DNA from: Eubacteriaceae bacterium
GTDB taxonomy: Bacteria; Bacillota; Clostridia; Eubacteriales; Anaerofustaceae
NCBI GenBank assembly: GCA_009782875.1
Contig: WRIE01000002.1
Span: 1 to 64,000 of the forward strand
Length of the DNA stretch: 64,000 nt
Direction of reading: 5' to 3'
Position numbers and translations under genes: made by a program. A model generated the notes under the pieces. That model was given only the letters and a program-made list of their open reading frames with translations, made no database searches and was not told the DNA's origin. Shown piece by piece: positions 35,929 through 44,124 of the stretch; the first letter of the stretch is position 1, and every line of letters starts with the position of its first letter.

Positions 35929-36464
35929 TTATAATGTTGGCGCTTGTAATGATAATGGCGACTGGGGTTGCTTGCGCTAAAGAGGGCGTGCAGACTGGGG
36001 GAAACATAAACGGGCAGGAAACCACTGGGGGCGGGCTTAGTGAAGGCGTGAAAGCCCCCGATTTTACATTGCCTTTGCTTGGCGGTGGAGAGTTTGTGCT
36101 TTCAGAAAACAAGGGCAAGGTGGTATTTGTAAACTTTTGGGCTACTTGGTGCCCGCCCTGTGTGGCAGAAATGCCTGCAATCCAACAGCTGTATGAAAAA
36201 TACCAAGACACTGTTGTGTTTATAGGTGTCGACTGCGGCGAGGAAGAGGATGTTGTCGAAAATTTCGCCACCCAGCGTGGATTTTCATACAATATTGGCC
36301 TTGATGGGGACAGTTATCTCTTAGACAGCCTTTATCCATCTGACTCCATCCCTTACACAACTGTAATTGGCCCTGATGGAGCCATAACCAAGATATTTGT
36401 TGGCGGGGGAGAGTCTATGTTTAGCAAATTTGAGGAAGCTATAATAGCGGCTATGGGCAAGTAA
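35901..36464 (+). CDS. TlpA/ResA-like membrane-anchored thioredoxin
   Basis: The 187-residue protein has a lipoprotein-type signal (IIVIMLALVMIMATGVACAK), so it faces the outside. A thioredoxin fold follows: APDFTLPLLGGGEF, then VVFVNFWATWCPPCVAEMPA with active-site WCPPC, the cis-Pro in DSIPYTTVIGPDG, and IFVGGGESMFSKFEEAI. It should reduce disulfides in exported proteins with electrons from the ferredoxin-type protein encoded upstream. AAGGAG lies 6 bases before the ATG. Confidence 0.92.
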   Translation: MENKSERIIVIMLALVMIMATGVACAKEGVQTGGNINGQETTGGGLSEGVKAPDFTLPLLGGGEFVLSENKGKVVFVNFWATWCPPCVAEMPAIQQLYEKYQDTVVFIGVDCGEEEDVVENFATQRGFSYNIGLDGDSYLLDSLYPSDSIPYTTVIGPDGAITKIFVGGGESMFSKFEEAIIAAMGK

Positions 36465-36476
36465 AGCTGTTTATGA

Positions 36477-36530
36477 AGCTTGTTGGGCAAATAGAGCCCA
36501 GCAAAGCTTGCCAGCTCTTTTTATATTGGA
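36477..36530 (+). terminator. Terminator of the redox operon
   Basis: GCTTGTTGGGC pairs with GCCCAGCAAAGC (one bulge), and a T run (CTCTTTTTA) follows. Confidence 0.6.
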
Positions 36531-36784
36531 GTATTAATTGAGCTATTATTGATGGAGGCAATTGGCCACTTGGATTTTGGGTATTCTCAAAGTCAAGAAA
36601 CAATCAACAGTTTGAAAAATAGATGTAATAAATGAAGCTTGGGGTAGCCCAAAATTTTTACAAAACGAGCAGATCAACCAAAGGGCAGGCATCGCAATTG
36701 GGAGTGCTGGAAACGACACACACTGGCACTAAGGGCAAGGGCATATGGCGAGGAAGAACCATTAAGCCAGAGTGTCCAGGAAAC

Positions 36785-36839
36785 GGGCCCTGCGGGCCCG
36801 AAAGCGGGCATCGGGCCGATGCCCGGCGGGCAACCCGCC
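36785..36839. repeat. Three back-to-back GC-rich hairpins
   Basis: GGGCCC-TGC-GGGCCC, GGGCATCGG-G-CCGATGCCC and GGCGGG-CAA-CCCGCC follow one another with almost no spacing, in otherwise AT-rich DNA. No gene overlaps them. They could be the end of a mobile element, a plasmid single-strand origin or a structured RNA. Confidence 0.5.
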
Positions 36840-36984
36840 GGAACCAGAATATGGCTCTTGGGATTTGAATATTAGACAAATGGTATCGATGAATTATTTA
36901 ATATCTAATCTATATTTATATAATTTTAAGAAGAATCATCATCTTGCTTGATAATTATAAAATATACTCATTTAGGTTAATTAC

Positions 36985-37400
36985 AGCTTGAGATGTATGC
37001 GCCAGGGGCGAAGCTGGATTATTGCGCTGACAGCTACCAGGTGTTCGCCTACGCCGACGGCACAATCCTAAGCGTCGCCGGTTTTTTTGCCTTCGACGCT
37101 TAGGGCGTATCGACAGAAGAAGGCGAGGTTAGGCACACGCCGCTGGAGCAGGACGGCGACTGCTGGATGCTCACAGTCACCTTGGACGAGGGCTTATATC
37201 ACAGACCTGGGGAGGGCGTTCCCAATCTACCTCAACCCGACGGTCACGATCTCCAACTCAAGCGTCCCTAACACCTTCGTTGCCAGCGCGAGCCCCAACA
37301 CAAACTACAACTCCGGCTCAGCCGCCACATACTTGAGGACAGGGAAGGACACGCCATATGGGGCTAGGAGCTCGCTGATACAGTTTCTTTTTACAGGCAA
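36985..37400 (+). pseudogene. DNRLRE/RHS-type surface protein fragment
   Basis: One frame reads LEMYAPGAKLDYCADSYQVF and DGTILSVAGFFAFDA, hits an internal tag, resumes with GVSTEEGEVRHTPL and QDGDCWMLTVTLDEG, then shifts to GRAFPIYLNPTV and VASASPNTNYNSGSAATYLR with TGKDTPYGARSSLIQF. This order matches the region before and within the DNRLRE domain of secreted RHS-like proteins. Both ends are missing. With an in-frame stop and a frameshift it is a relic. Its GC content is clearly higher than its left flank. Confidence 0.75.
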
Positions 37401-37626
37401 GCCCTTCGCCATTTTTGTCAATGCCCAGCTATGTGGCGGCACTCGCCCCATTTTTTATACACTAAGGGCAAATGTGCTGGTTTTTGACCCCTACATGCGG
37501 CTATTGCTGCGGCTTACGGCTTGCTGCACGCCTATAAAACGCATAGTTGAGCCATTTTCAGTGTTTTTTATATTGTTCCGATAAAGCCGTGTTTATTGAA
37601 ATTCCAATTTATGGAAAATAAAATCT

Positions 37627-38622
37627 ATGCGACAGCCAGGCGCCTTTTTATTTTTTAAAGGCAGCCTTTTCCGCGCATGCCCCGATTTGGCGCGCAGGGC
37701 GCCCATAGAGGGGCACAAAAATAGCAGGGCGGGGGGGCTCGCCGGGCCCAAGCCCCGGGACTGGAGGGACAACAGCGAGCTCGTGGCCTGGAGGCAGGCG
37801 TGGGAGAGGGACTGCAACGCCATCCTGGACGGCCGCGCCCATATCGACCACAGGAGCCTCAAGGCGCAGGGGCTGGGCAGGGAGCCCACAATACACCTCG
37901 GTCCGGCTGCGGCGGAGAAGGAGAAGCGGGGCGAGAGGACAGGCTGGGGCGACAGGAACCGCGAAATCACCCAGGAGAACGCCCGCCGCTTCGCTGCCCG
38001 CATGGCGGGCGCCTCCAGGTCCTATGCCGCGGCCTTGGAGAAGATAAGGGGCGAAGAGGCAGCCGCAGCAGAGGCGCGGGGCAAAGCGGAATCCGGGCCG
38101 ATAGCCCAGATCGAGGCCATCGGCCGCCTGGAGCGCAAAGCGGAAGGCCTTGCCTCGCAGATCGCCGGGCTGGAAAAGGAGAGGGGTAGCCTGCATTTTT
38201 GGGACTTCCGCGAAAAGGCCGGCCTACGCGCGAAAGCGAGATGGCTGGAGACGGTGGAGCTAAGGGGCGCCCGGACCGAGCTCGAAGCCAGGCACCCTGG
38301 GCTGGGGGGCCTGCAAAGGGAGGCGGAAAGGCTGGAGGGGATCGCGGAAGCCCACGAGGCCAAGGCGGAGGAGGTCAAGTCCCGGGAGCTCCCCGCGATA
38401 GCCGCTTTCTACAAGAGCGAGCGGGAGAAGGCGGCTATGCGCCCGGAGCGGGAAATGGCCCAGGCCATTGTTTCGGCCTACACGCGAATAAGCTTGGAGA
38501 GGGGCGGCTTTGCCGGCGGGGCAGCCCAGGCGCTTGAGCCGGAAGAGGCCGGGAGGTGGATAGAAGCAAAAGAGAAAGAGAGGGAGATAGGCAGGCAGCG
38601 CGGATACGTGCGCAGCCGCTAG
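37627..38622 (+). pseudogene. MobA/MobL (MobQ) relaxase remnant without the catalytic domain
   Basis: The 331-residue frame is open, but the N-terminal HUH relaxase domain is absent. From about residue 38 it matches the region behind that domain: DWRDNSELVAWRQAWERDCN, then HIDHRSLKAQGLGREPTIHL, GPAAAEKEKRGERTGW and DRNREITQEN. A long Ala/Glu/Arg-rich coiled coil follows. The first 35 codons look like foreign sequence at a deletion junction, with no good ribosome binding site. The piece is far more GC-rich than its surroundings, pointing to a recent foreign origin. Confidence 0.7.
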
Positions 38623-39141
38623 CGGCACAGAAGCGGCAGGCTGGGCAATATAGGCCAGGGGCGGCCGGCCCCTGGAAGGGGGGCGGCTTTTTGGCGCGCC
38701 CGCATCCAGCCCTTGGACTGACCCTGCGCCCTTGACCTTTGGTTGCGAGGCGCCAGCAACGCGTAAGTGCGCCTCTCGGGGGCGGACCCTAGCGAGGGCG
38801 GGGGTGGTGTAGATAGACGGCATTGGCGCTGCATAAGCTGCCGCTGCCCTGGGTGTGGGGGTCAAGCTGGATACTTTCGGTGGAAAGTCACATTCCCGGA
38901 AGGGTGCCCTGCCCTTGTGCCCTTTAGGCGCATCGCGAAGCCGCGCCTGGGGGGTAGGGTCAAATTTCTGTCTCGTAGCCGCTTGGGTATGAAAACAATG
39001 TACTGGCATTATATAGCAGGATGACTCGCTTCTGGGATGCAAAAGGCAAGTGGCTAGGGGTGTGAGAATGGAGGTTCCGGGTTGCATGGATCGTTTGGTA
39101 TAATGAATCATATATTATCGCATTAAAAAGAGGTGGAAAGT
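38623..39141. other. GC-rich non-coding stretch, promoter at its right end
   Basis: No supported gene. The high GC content of the relaxase fragment continues to about 39000. TTGGTATAAT near 39096-39105 is an extended -10 for the small gene that follows. Confidence 0.4.
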
Positions 39142-39291
39142 TTGGAGCAGCAAGTTGTCATGAGCTTTGAGATTGACGGTGACTCAATGAAGGATTTCGA
39201 AGAGTTTTGCATGGATGTCGGTCTGAGCAGCTTCAGTGATGGAGTACTTGGGTATAAGCAAGGGTTCAGCCGCGGCGAATTGAAGCGGTAG
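39142..39291 (+). CDS. 49-residue protein, possibly an antitoxin-like remnant
   Basis: A TTG with AGGTGG at 5 bases opens a short frame (EQQVVMSFEIDGDSMKDFEE, then FCMDVGLSSFSDG). The start FEIDGDSMKDFEEFCMDVGL faintly recalls the ribbon-helix-helix N-terminus of RelB/DinJ antitoxins, without the rest. It has an extended -10 element upstream and precedes a secreted protein gene by 15 bases. It may be a real microprotein or the truncated front of an antitoxin. Confidence 0.4.
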   Translation: MEQQVVMSFEIDGDSMKDFEEFCMDVGLSSFSDGVLGYKQGFSRGELKR

Positions 39292-39306
39292 AGGTTTTAT
39301 GATTTT

Positions 39307-39912
39307 ATGAAACGCAATAAGAACATACTAGCAGGATTTGTGTCGGCTCTTGTGTTGCCTGCGCTATTTTTGGCTGCTATCTTGCTAAACGCGAAAAGGC
39401 TAAAACCTTCTGGCGAAGAAAAGCATCCTTACCTCAAGCCAAGCACTCAGGCCAGCTACATTAGGCTGATGGAGTCTTTCAGCAAGGAGCTTGAGCCAAA
39501 AGCCTCAGACTACCCTTGCTGGTATGGCGGAAGCTATACGGATTGGGGCGTTCTGACCATTTGCATCACTCCTAGCTACTTTGAACCGGAGCGGCTGGAA
39601 GCGATAAAGGAGCATGTGGCAATAATAACACTCGGCGGCAATATCCGGTATGAGCCATGCAAATATAGCTACCGGCGATTGTCCGAAGCGATGGATATTC
39701 TCAATGGTATCTTGCTTAGCGGCCAAACGCCAGCAATGGCAGACAGCGTATATGGCATTGCCCTTAGCGGAGGGAAAGAAAACCGTATTGTTACCTGTTT
39801 GAAGGAATGTACAAATGAAAGCATTATAGAGTTTAAGAATAGCTTCCTTAATAGCGTCCCTGATTCTAATTGCATTGTTTTCACCCAAGGGTTCCCAGCA
39901 ATTTTGGAATAG
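39307..39912 (+). CDS. Unknown protein with N-terminal membrane anchor
   Basis: I do not recognise the family. The 201 residues start with a signal-anchor (NILAGFVSALVLPALFLAAI), and the rest should lie outside the membrane. The outer part is mixed alpha/beta with YPCWYGGSYTDWGVLTICIT, a pattern seen in small exported Firmicute proteins. Five cysteines in the outer part could form disulfides. It is probably co-transcribed with the 49-residue gene before it. Confidence 0.6.
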   Translation: MKRNKNILAGFVSALVLPALFLAAILLNAKRLKPSGEEKHPYLKPSTQASYIRLMESFSKELEPKASDYPCWYGGSYTDWGVLTICITPSYFEPERLEAIKEHVAIITLGGNIRYEPCKYSYRRLSEAMDILNGILLSGQTPAMADSVYGIALSGGKENRIVTCLKECTNESIIEFKNSFLNSVPDSNCIVFTQGFPAILE

Positions 39913-40040
39913 CATATGGGACAGGACAATGCAATTTCAGAGGAAAACCAAGACATTTGAGCAGTTGCCCAATGCTTGGCTTTCCTCAATAATAGCTCTT
40001 CTAACTCAAAAATAGAGGGTGCTCTTGTTTTGCAGTCATT

Positions 40041-41101
40041 TTGCTAGTGCTAGTATCGGCTGGCTCCAAGTGCAGCCCGAAAACACCAACACCAACAATC
40101 AAAATAGGGGCGCAAACGACGCTGACAGCGACAGTGTCTCCATCAAACGCGACAGACAGGGCTGTGACATGGAGCTCGAGCGACACAAGAGTGGCGACAG
40201 TCAGCAGCAGCGGGGTGGTGACGGGCAAAGCCGCCGGCAGTGTGGTCATCACAGCGAGGACATCAAATGGCCGGAGCGACACTTGCACGGTCAAGGTCAC
40301 GGTTTCTAATTCTAACGTGCCTGTGGCGAGCGTCACCGTCTCTCCAGCGACAGTGATTCTTCCCAAAGGGACGTACAATGAGCTATCCGCAGGCGTGTCG
40401 CCGTCAAACGCGACAGAGAAGGTGGTGTCCTGGAGCTCGAGCAACACGGCTGTGGTGACAGTCAGCAGCGGCGGTGTTGTGATGGGCAAGTCCGCTGGCA
40501 CCGCAACCATCACAGCGACAGCTGGGGGCAAGTCTGCCAGGTGTGTGGTAACTGTGCCGCCAGCAGTTGCTTACGCGACAGTACAATGGGTCGAACAACT
40601 AAGAGTAACCCTCAGTAATAACACCGTTTACAAATACGATGAATGGTGTTGGGCTGCGAGTTCGGAGATGATAGGCCGGAAGTCGCTCCAAATAGAAACA
40701 TAGGCCAATATGCAATAGTGCAGTATGTCAAGGGCAAAACCTCCCCGCCAAACGAAGCAGGAAACAACTCTGAAACAGTCAAGGCTCTTAACTATGCCAG
40801 CGGCACTTCCTGGAGGGTTATGGGAGTCGTAGGGTTTTCAGGCAGCCAAATACATATTGCAGCTGATCGGCCCTTTGGTATACGGGTCGGATTGGTCGGA
40901 TATGACTCTGCGCATGTAGTTGTGGCCGATGCCTATGATGAATACTCCAAACGATTACACATAGTTGACCCCTGGTATGGCTGTAGCAAGCATTGGTACG
41001 ACTATGATTTGCTCGTTAAAGGTGTACGCATTCAAAGCAGCGGAAACAACGGGCCTAAAGCGAAATGGACCCATACATTTGTCTCAAATGATGTAGTTTA
41101 A
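40041..41101 (+). pseudogene. Exported Ig-like (BIG2) and papain-type cysteine protease, frameshifted
   Basis: The first frame has the end of a signal peptide (FAVILLVLVSAGSKC) and two BIG2 domains (TLTATVSPSNATDRAVTWSS and LSAGVSPSNATEKVVSWSSS). A papain-like domain begins at YKYDEWCWAASSEMIGR with the catalytic Cys in WCWA. Here the frame shifts; the rest (NRNIGQYAIVQYVKGKTS, GLVGYDSAHVVVADAYD with the His, RLHIVDPWYGCSKHWYDYDL) lies in another frame. No start codon fits the signal peptide, so the 5' end is damaged too. As read it cannot make protease. The following gene is oriented alike and probably belonged to the same operon. Confidence 0.75.
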
Positions 41102-41126
41102 ATTAGTGAGGAAGAGGGTTAACTAA

Positions 41127-41597
41127 ATGACAAGGAAGAAAACCATTATTATGGCGTCCATTTGCGTTTGCATGGCAAGCTTGTTTCATGTACGCGCGTT
41201 GGCGCGGCCACAGGGATATCCAGAGGGCATGGACTTTGAATATATCAGCGGCACAATAGTCAGCAGCGCAAACCGGTACTTTGTTGATGAGCTTCCAAGG
41301 GAAATAACTAGCCGTGATGTTGATTTTTCAAATGCATATATAATTTATGCTTTCACAAATATTTTTGAGCTGGAGACAAACGATTTTGAAGATTTAAAGA
41401 AAGAGCTGGAGAAGGGCCTATGTTTTATTGAATTGCCGGTGTATATCGGGGAGGGCAGGGTTGTTGCTGGCATCCAACGTGTGGAGCCGGCTACCAAGGA
41501 AGAATTAGCGTTGATGGCGGATCCGGAGGGGTATGCCGCAAAAGTCGGGACTTGGGATGTCGCCTCAATTGGATATGAGCCTCCAGGATCCCAATAA
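41127..41597 (+). CDS. Exported protein of unknown function behind the protease relic
   Basis: The 156-residue protein starts with a signal peptide (MTRKKTIIMASICVCMASLF). The mature part is small, acidic and beta-rich (LCFIELPVYIGEGRVVAGIQ). It lies 25 bases after the cysteine protease relic, with GAGGAAGAGG upstream of the ATG, so it may have been a partner, inhibitor or propeptide of that protease. The frame is intact and ends in PPGSQ. The DNA at its 3' end already reads as another protein in a second frame (NYKNFVEEYLERAVQRNG). Confidence 0.6.
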   Translation: MTRKKTIIMASICVCMASLFHVRALARPQGYPEGMDFEYISGTIVSSANRYFVDELPREITSRDVDFSNAYIIYAFTNIFELETNDFEDLKKELEKGLCFIELPVYIGEGRVVAGIQRVEPATKEELALMADPEGYAAKVGTWDVASIGYEPPGSQ

Positions 41598-41644
41598 CTA
41601 CAAAAACTTTGTGGAAGAATACCTGGAAAGGGCGGTGCAGCGCA

Positions 41645-41956
41645 ATGGCCAAGCAAAAATCAACATTTGACCCAGACCATGCCTTCAAGAGCATTGTCGC
41701 CGGCAAAGATGGCGCCGATATTGAGGAGATACTGGCTGCGGCAGGGGAAGAGCCAGAACAGCAAGCGAAAGCCAGGCGGGGCGCAATTGGCATTGCCAAG
41801 CTCGAGGCGCCAAAAGCGGAGGTGGGGAGCCAAAGGGTGAACATTGTCCTGAAGCCTTCCATGTATAAAAGGGCAAAGGAAAAATGCGGCTCATTGGGCA
41901 TCTCCTTCAACGAGTGCGTCAACCAGTTCATTGAAATATGGCTTGCGGAAGAATAG
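41645..41956 (+). CDS. CopG/ParB-accessory-like plasmid protein
   Basis: The 103-residue protein has a disordered N-terminus (MAKQKSTFDPDHAFKSIVAG) and a C-terminal ribbon-helix-helix-like part: SQRVNIVLKPSMYKRAKEKC, then GSLGISFNECVNQFIEIWL. Such proteins follow parA on Firmicute plasmids and act as partition or copy-control DNA-binding partners. In another frame directly upstream, NYKNFVEEYLERAVQ looks like a ParA C-terminus that overlaps this start. So this is a plasmid partition remnant with the ParA body lost. Confidence 0.65.
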   Translation: MAKQKSTFDPDHAFKSIVAGKDGADIEEILAAAGEEPEQQAKARRGAIGIAKLEAPKAEVGSQRVNIVLKPSMYKRAKEKCGSLGISFNECVNQFIEIWLAEE

Positions 41957-42106
41957 GCGTTTTGCCACATAATAAAAAATCTGGCAAAGCCGCTGGGGCG
42001 GCGCCAAATTAAACAACAGCAAAATGGTTTAATCGACACAAAGGTCTAGATTATAACAGGAGGCGGCGGGTCAGCAAGAAAAAGGTTATGCCAGTAAAAG
42101 GAAAAG

Positions 42107-42134
42107 ACCTTTCAATGAGCCAACATTGAAAGGT
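42107..42134. repeat. 11-bp perfect hairpin between the CopG-like and Rep relics
   Basis: ACCTTTCAATG-AGCCAA-CATTGAAAGGT. It lies in the leader of the replication-initiator relic, where plasmids carry copy-control or origin structures. Confidence 0.45.
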
Positions 42135-42351
42135 TTGAAGTCAGTCGGTTATGATCGAACCACTTTTATAAACCACAACACAACAAACGCGCCAAGAGGG
42201 AAATGGCTCGAAACCCAAAGGGTGGCGAGGCATACTAGCCCCCAAGCTGGGAGCAAACTAAAGTTTTTTATATAAACAAAAAAATCAACTATATATGATG
42301 GATAGAAAAGTATGCAAAATTTTATTGTATAACATTGCTTTTTATCTAATC

Positions 42352-42634
42352 ATGGAGACATTCGTGGATAAAGACCAAGTGAAAAAATCGCGGCAAAACT
42401 ACGTCATCAAGTCCAACGAGATCGTGCAGAAGGGCAGGCACAACCTGACGATGCAGGAGCAGAAAATACTGCTTTACGTAATCAGCAAGATCAAACCTGC
42501 AGACCTGGACTTCAAGCAGTTCCATTTCAGCATCCAGGATTTTGCGAGGTGTGCGGCTTGGACAAGGAGAACGGGAAAAACTACGCCAACATAAAGCGTT
42601 CGCTCAAGACGCTGCGCGACAAGAGCATATGGGC
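42352..42634 (+). pseudogene. Rep_3-family plasmid replication initiator, N-terminal relic
   Basis: The first frame reads KSNEIVQKGRHNLTMQEQKI, then LLYVISKIKPADLDFKQFHF and SIQDFA, which is the start of a Rep_3/RepB initiator. After that the correct sequence continues one frame over: VCGLDKENGKNYANIKRSLK and TLRDKSIW. It then stops matching and ends. Most of the winged-helix region is missing. With the ParA tail, CopG-like protein and MobA/MobL fragment it documents a plasmid that integrated and decayed. Confidence 0.85.
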
Positions 42635-42688
42635 AATTAGAGATATATGTGCAAATGGCCAATTTCATGCTTCAAATCGAATTTTTGC

Positions 42689-42717
42689 TTGATATAAATT
42701 GTCCCATATGGTATTAT
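42689..42717 (+). promoter_or_regulatory. Promoter of the tandem-repeat microprotein
   Basis: TTGATA, a 17-base spacer and TATTAT, 31 bases before the ATG. Confidence 0.7.
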
Positions 42718-42748
42718 TTTGTCAACAAATGAAGAAGGAGGCAAAAAC

Positions 42749-42922
42749 ATGGAATCATTTGCATCTCTACAACCTGAAGCCATAAAAGCCGTAGAAGCTT
42801 TGGAGGCAGACCTTGGCGTGAGATTGATAGCATACACTGCTTATGCCAATCTAAGTGAAGACGCCCTCAAAGCAATCAACAAGCTGGAGTCTGAACTTGG
42901 CGTGACATTAGTAGCGTACTAA
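42749..42922 (+). CDS. 57-residue microprotein built of two repeats
   Basis: AAGGAGG at 8 bases and a good promoter support the start. The protein is almost only a tandem duplication: LQPEAIKAVEALEADLGVRL plus IAY, and LSEDALKAINKLESELGVTL plus VAY, separated by TAYAN. Each unit is predicted to be a helix followed by a short strand, so the protein may fold as a small two-unit alpha/beta body or multimerise. I do not recognise it. No membrane segment or signal is present. The cobalamin riboswitch starts right after its stop. Confidence 0.7.
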   Translation: MESFASLQPEAIKAVEALEADLGVRLIAYTAYANLSEDALKAINKLESELGVTLVAY

Positions 42923-42927
42923 AAGAC

Positions 42928-43100
42928 ATGCCTAAATGGGTGGGAACAAATTTCCATAATAGGGAAGCAGGTGTAATTCCTGCACAGCCGCCTTCTACTG
43001 TGAGCGAGCGAGGCTTGACATTTCCATTGGCTGATGCTGAGAAGGAGTTATAGCCGCCTGAGCCGCGAGTCAGGAGACCTGCCCGATCATTGTGCCTTGT
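42928..43100 (+). promoter_or_regulatory. Cobalamin (B12) riboswitch
   Basis: The core is well preserved: AATAGGGAAGCAGGTG, then TAATTCCTGCACAGCCGCC, ACTGTGAGCG, and the B12-box GAGTCAGGAGACCTGCCC. The order, the GCAGG/CCTGC stem and the closing box match the adenosylcobalamin riboswitch. It should bind a cobalamin and control transcription or translation of what follows. An intrinsic terminator stands about 40 bases downstream, but no plus-strand gene follows for a kilobase; the next gene is on the other strand. Confidence 0.85.
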
Positions 43101-43142
43101 TTTGTAGCGGTGAAGCAACGGCATATTTAATGGCAATGCTTG

Positions 43143-43173
43143 CATTATCGAATTTTGATAATGTGTTTTTTTT
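43143..43173 (+). terminator. Intrinsic terminator downstream of the riboswitch
   Basis: CATTATC-GAATTTT-GATAATG followed by TG and eight T. It is probably the expression platform or end of the riboswitch RNA. Confidence 0.85.
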
Positions 43174-43279
43174 ACGCAATAGCTTTTTTTGGTTTGCCTG
43201 TACTAACATGCGTATGAAGCGGCCAAACAGCCTCGCATTACACTTTTTGGCAAATTTGAGCTTCTTTTTTCAAAGCGCT

Positions 43280-43864
43280 TTACTCCCCAAATTGCTGGGC
43301 CCAAATCCCCACTTTAGCTTTTTTTGCCCGCTCTTGCGCTGCTGCCAATCTCTCAGTGTATTTTACATTGGGCGGATACACCCTTGCATAAGCATATCCG
43401 CTTTCCACAAGCAGCTCATTAAACATCACACCATCAAGCCACACATAAGCAAGCAAGCGGCGGTATTTGTCCCTCTCGCCCACATCCATTTCCAAACCAA
43501 CATCCTTGCCCTCTAGCCAGCTTTTCGTGAAATCGCTGGCTTCAAAGCCGATTGGCGTATTCTTTTCCTCATTTGGATGGACACTTTCTGGCGCGTCTAG
43601 GCCGATAAAGCGAAGCCGCTCGTTTTTTCCATTAATATCAATAATAATCGTATCCCCGTCCACAACCCTCACTACCCTGTATAAAGCCAGCTTTTCTTCT
43701 GCGCCGTTTTTAATGTCTTCCCGCTCCAGCAAAAAATCTTGCCCCGCTTTGCCGGATTGGTCTTGCAGGCAGGAAAATACATTTTGGGTAAATATGCCTA
43801 TCAAAACTGACAGGATAGCAACTACAGTTTGTATAGCTTTGAGTGGTTTCTGGATATTCTGCAA
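43280..43864 (-). CDS. Thermonuclease (SNase-family), membrane-anchored or exported
   Basis: The 194-residue protein has an N-terminal hydrophobic segment (IQTVVAILSVLIGIFTQNVF) and then an SNase OB-fold. YRVVRVVDGDTIIIDINGK carries the calcium-binding Asp. ERLRFIGLDAPESVHPNEEK gives the first catalytic Arg and the second metal Asp, followed by Glu in GFEASDFTKSWL, and RDKYRRLLAYVWLDG has the second Arg. It should cleave DNA and RNA outside the cell or at the membrane. Start is TTG with GGGGA about 9 bases upstream. Confidence 0.9.
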   Translation of the reverse strand: MQNIQKPLKAIQTVVAILSVLIGIFTQNVFSCLQDQSGKAGQDFLLEREDIKNGAEEKLALYRVVRVVDGDTIIIDINGKNERLRFIGLDAPESVHPNEEKNTPIGFEASDFTKSWLEGKDVGLEMDVGERDKYRRLLAYVWLDGVMFNELLVESGYAYARVYPPNVKYTERLAAAQERAKKAKVGIWAQQFGE

Positions 43865-44124
43865 GTTGGCATTTCCCCATACTTCTTCATATTTTTAGCT
43901 CTGCCTTCCATTGTATCTGGCCACGGCAGGTTTTGGAGACAATAGGAAAAGAAATTTACATGAGCTGGTTACACAAAAAGCATAAAGATCTTTTATTGGC
44001 GCCAATTGCAAATAGGATCAAGCAGCTTTACAATAGAGCATGGCTGTGTCTATACTAAAAAGCATAAGCTGCGAGGCAGCCTGCTGCCAATGCTGCTTAA
44101 AAACTGCGCGAGGTTATAAATAAA

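Noticed and set aside
37648-38378. Several long minus-strand frames
   Set aside because: They are opposite the GC-rich relaxase remnant; at such GC content stops are rare. The plus frame has real homology.
40001-40531. Long open frame on the minus strand, 176 codons
   Set aside because: It lies opposite the repeated Thr/Ser-rich BIG2 domains, whose codon bias creates a mirror frame. No ribosome binding site.
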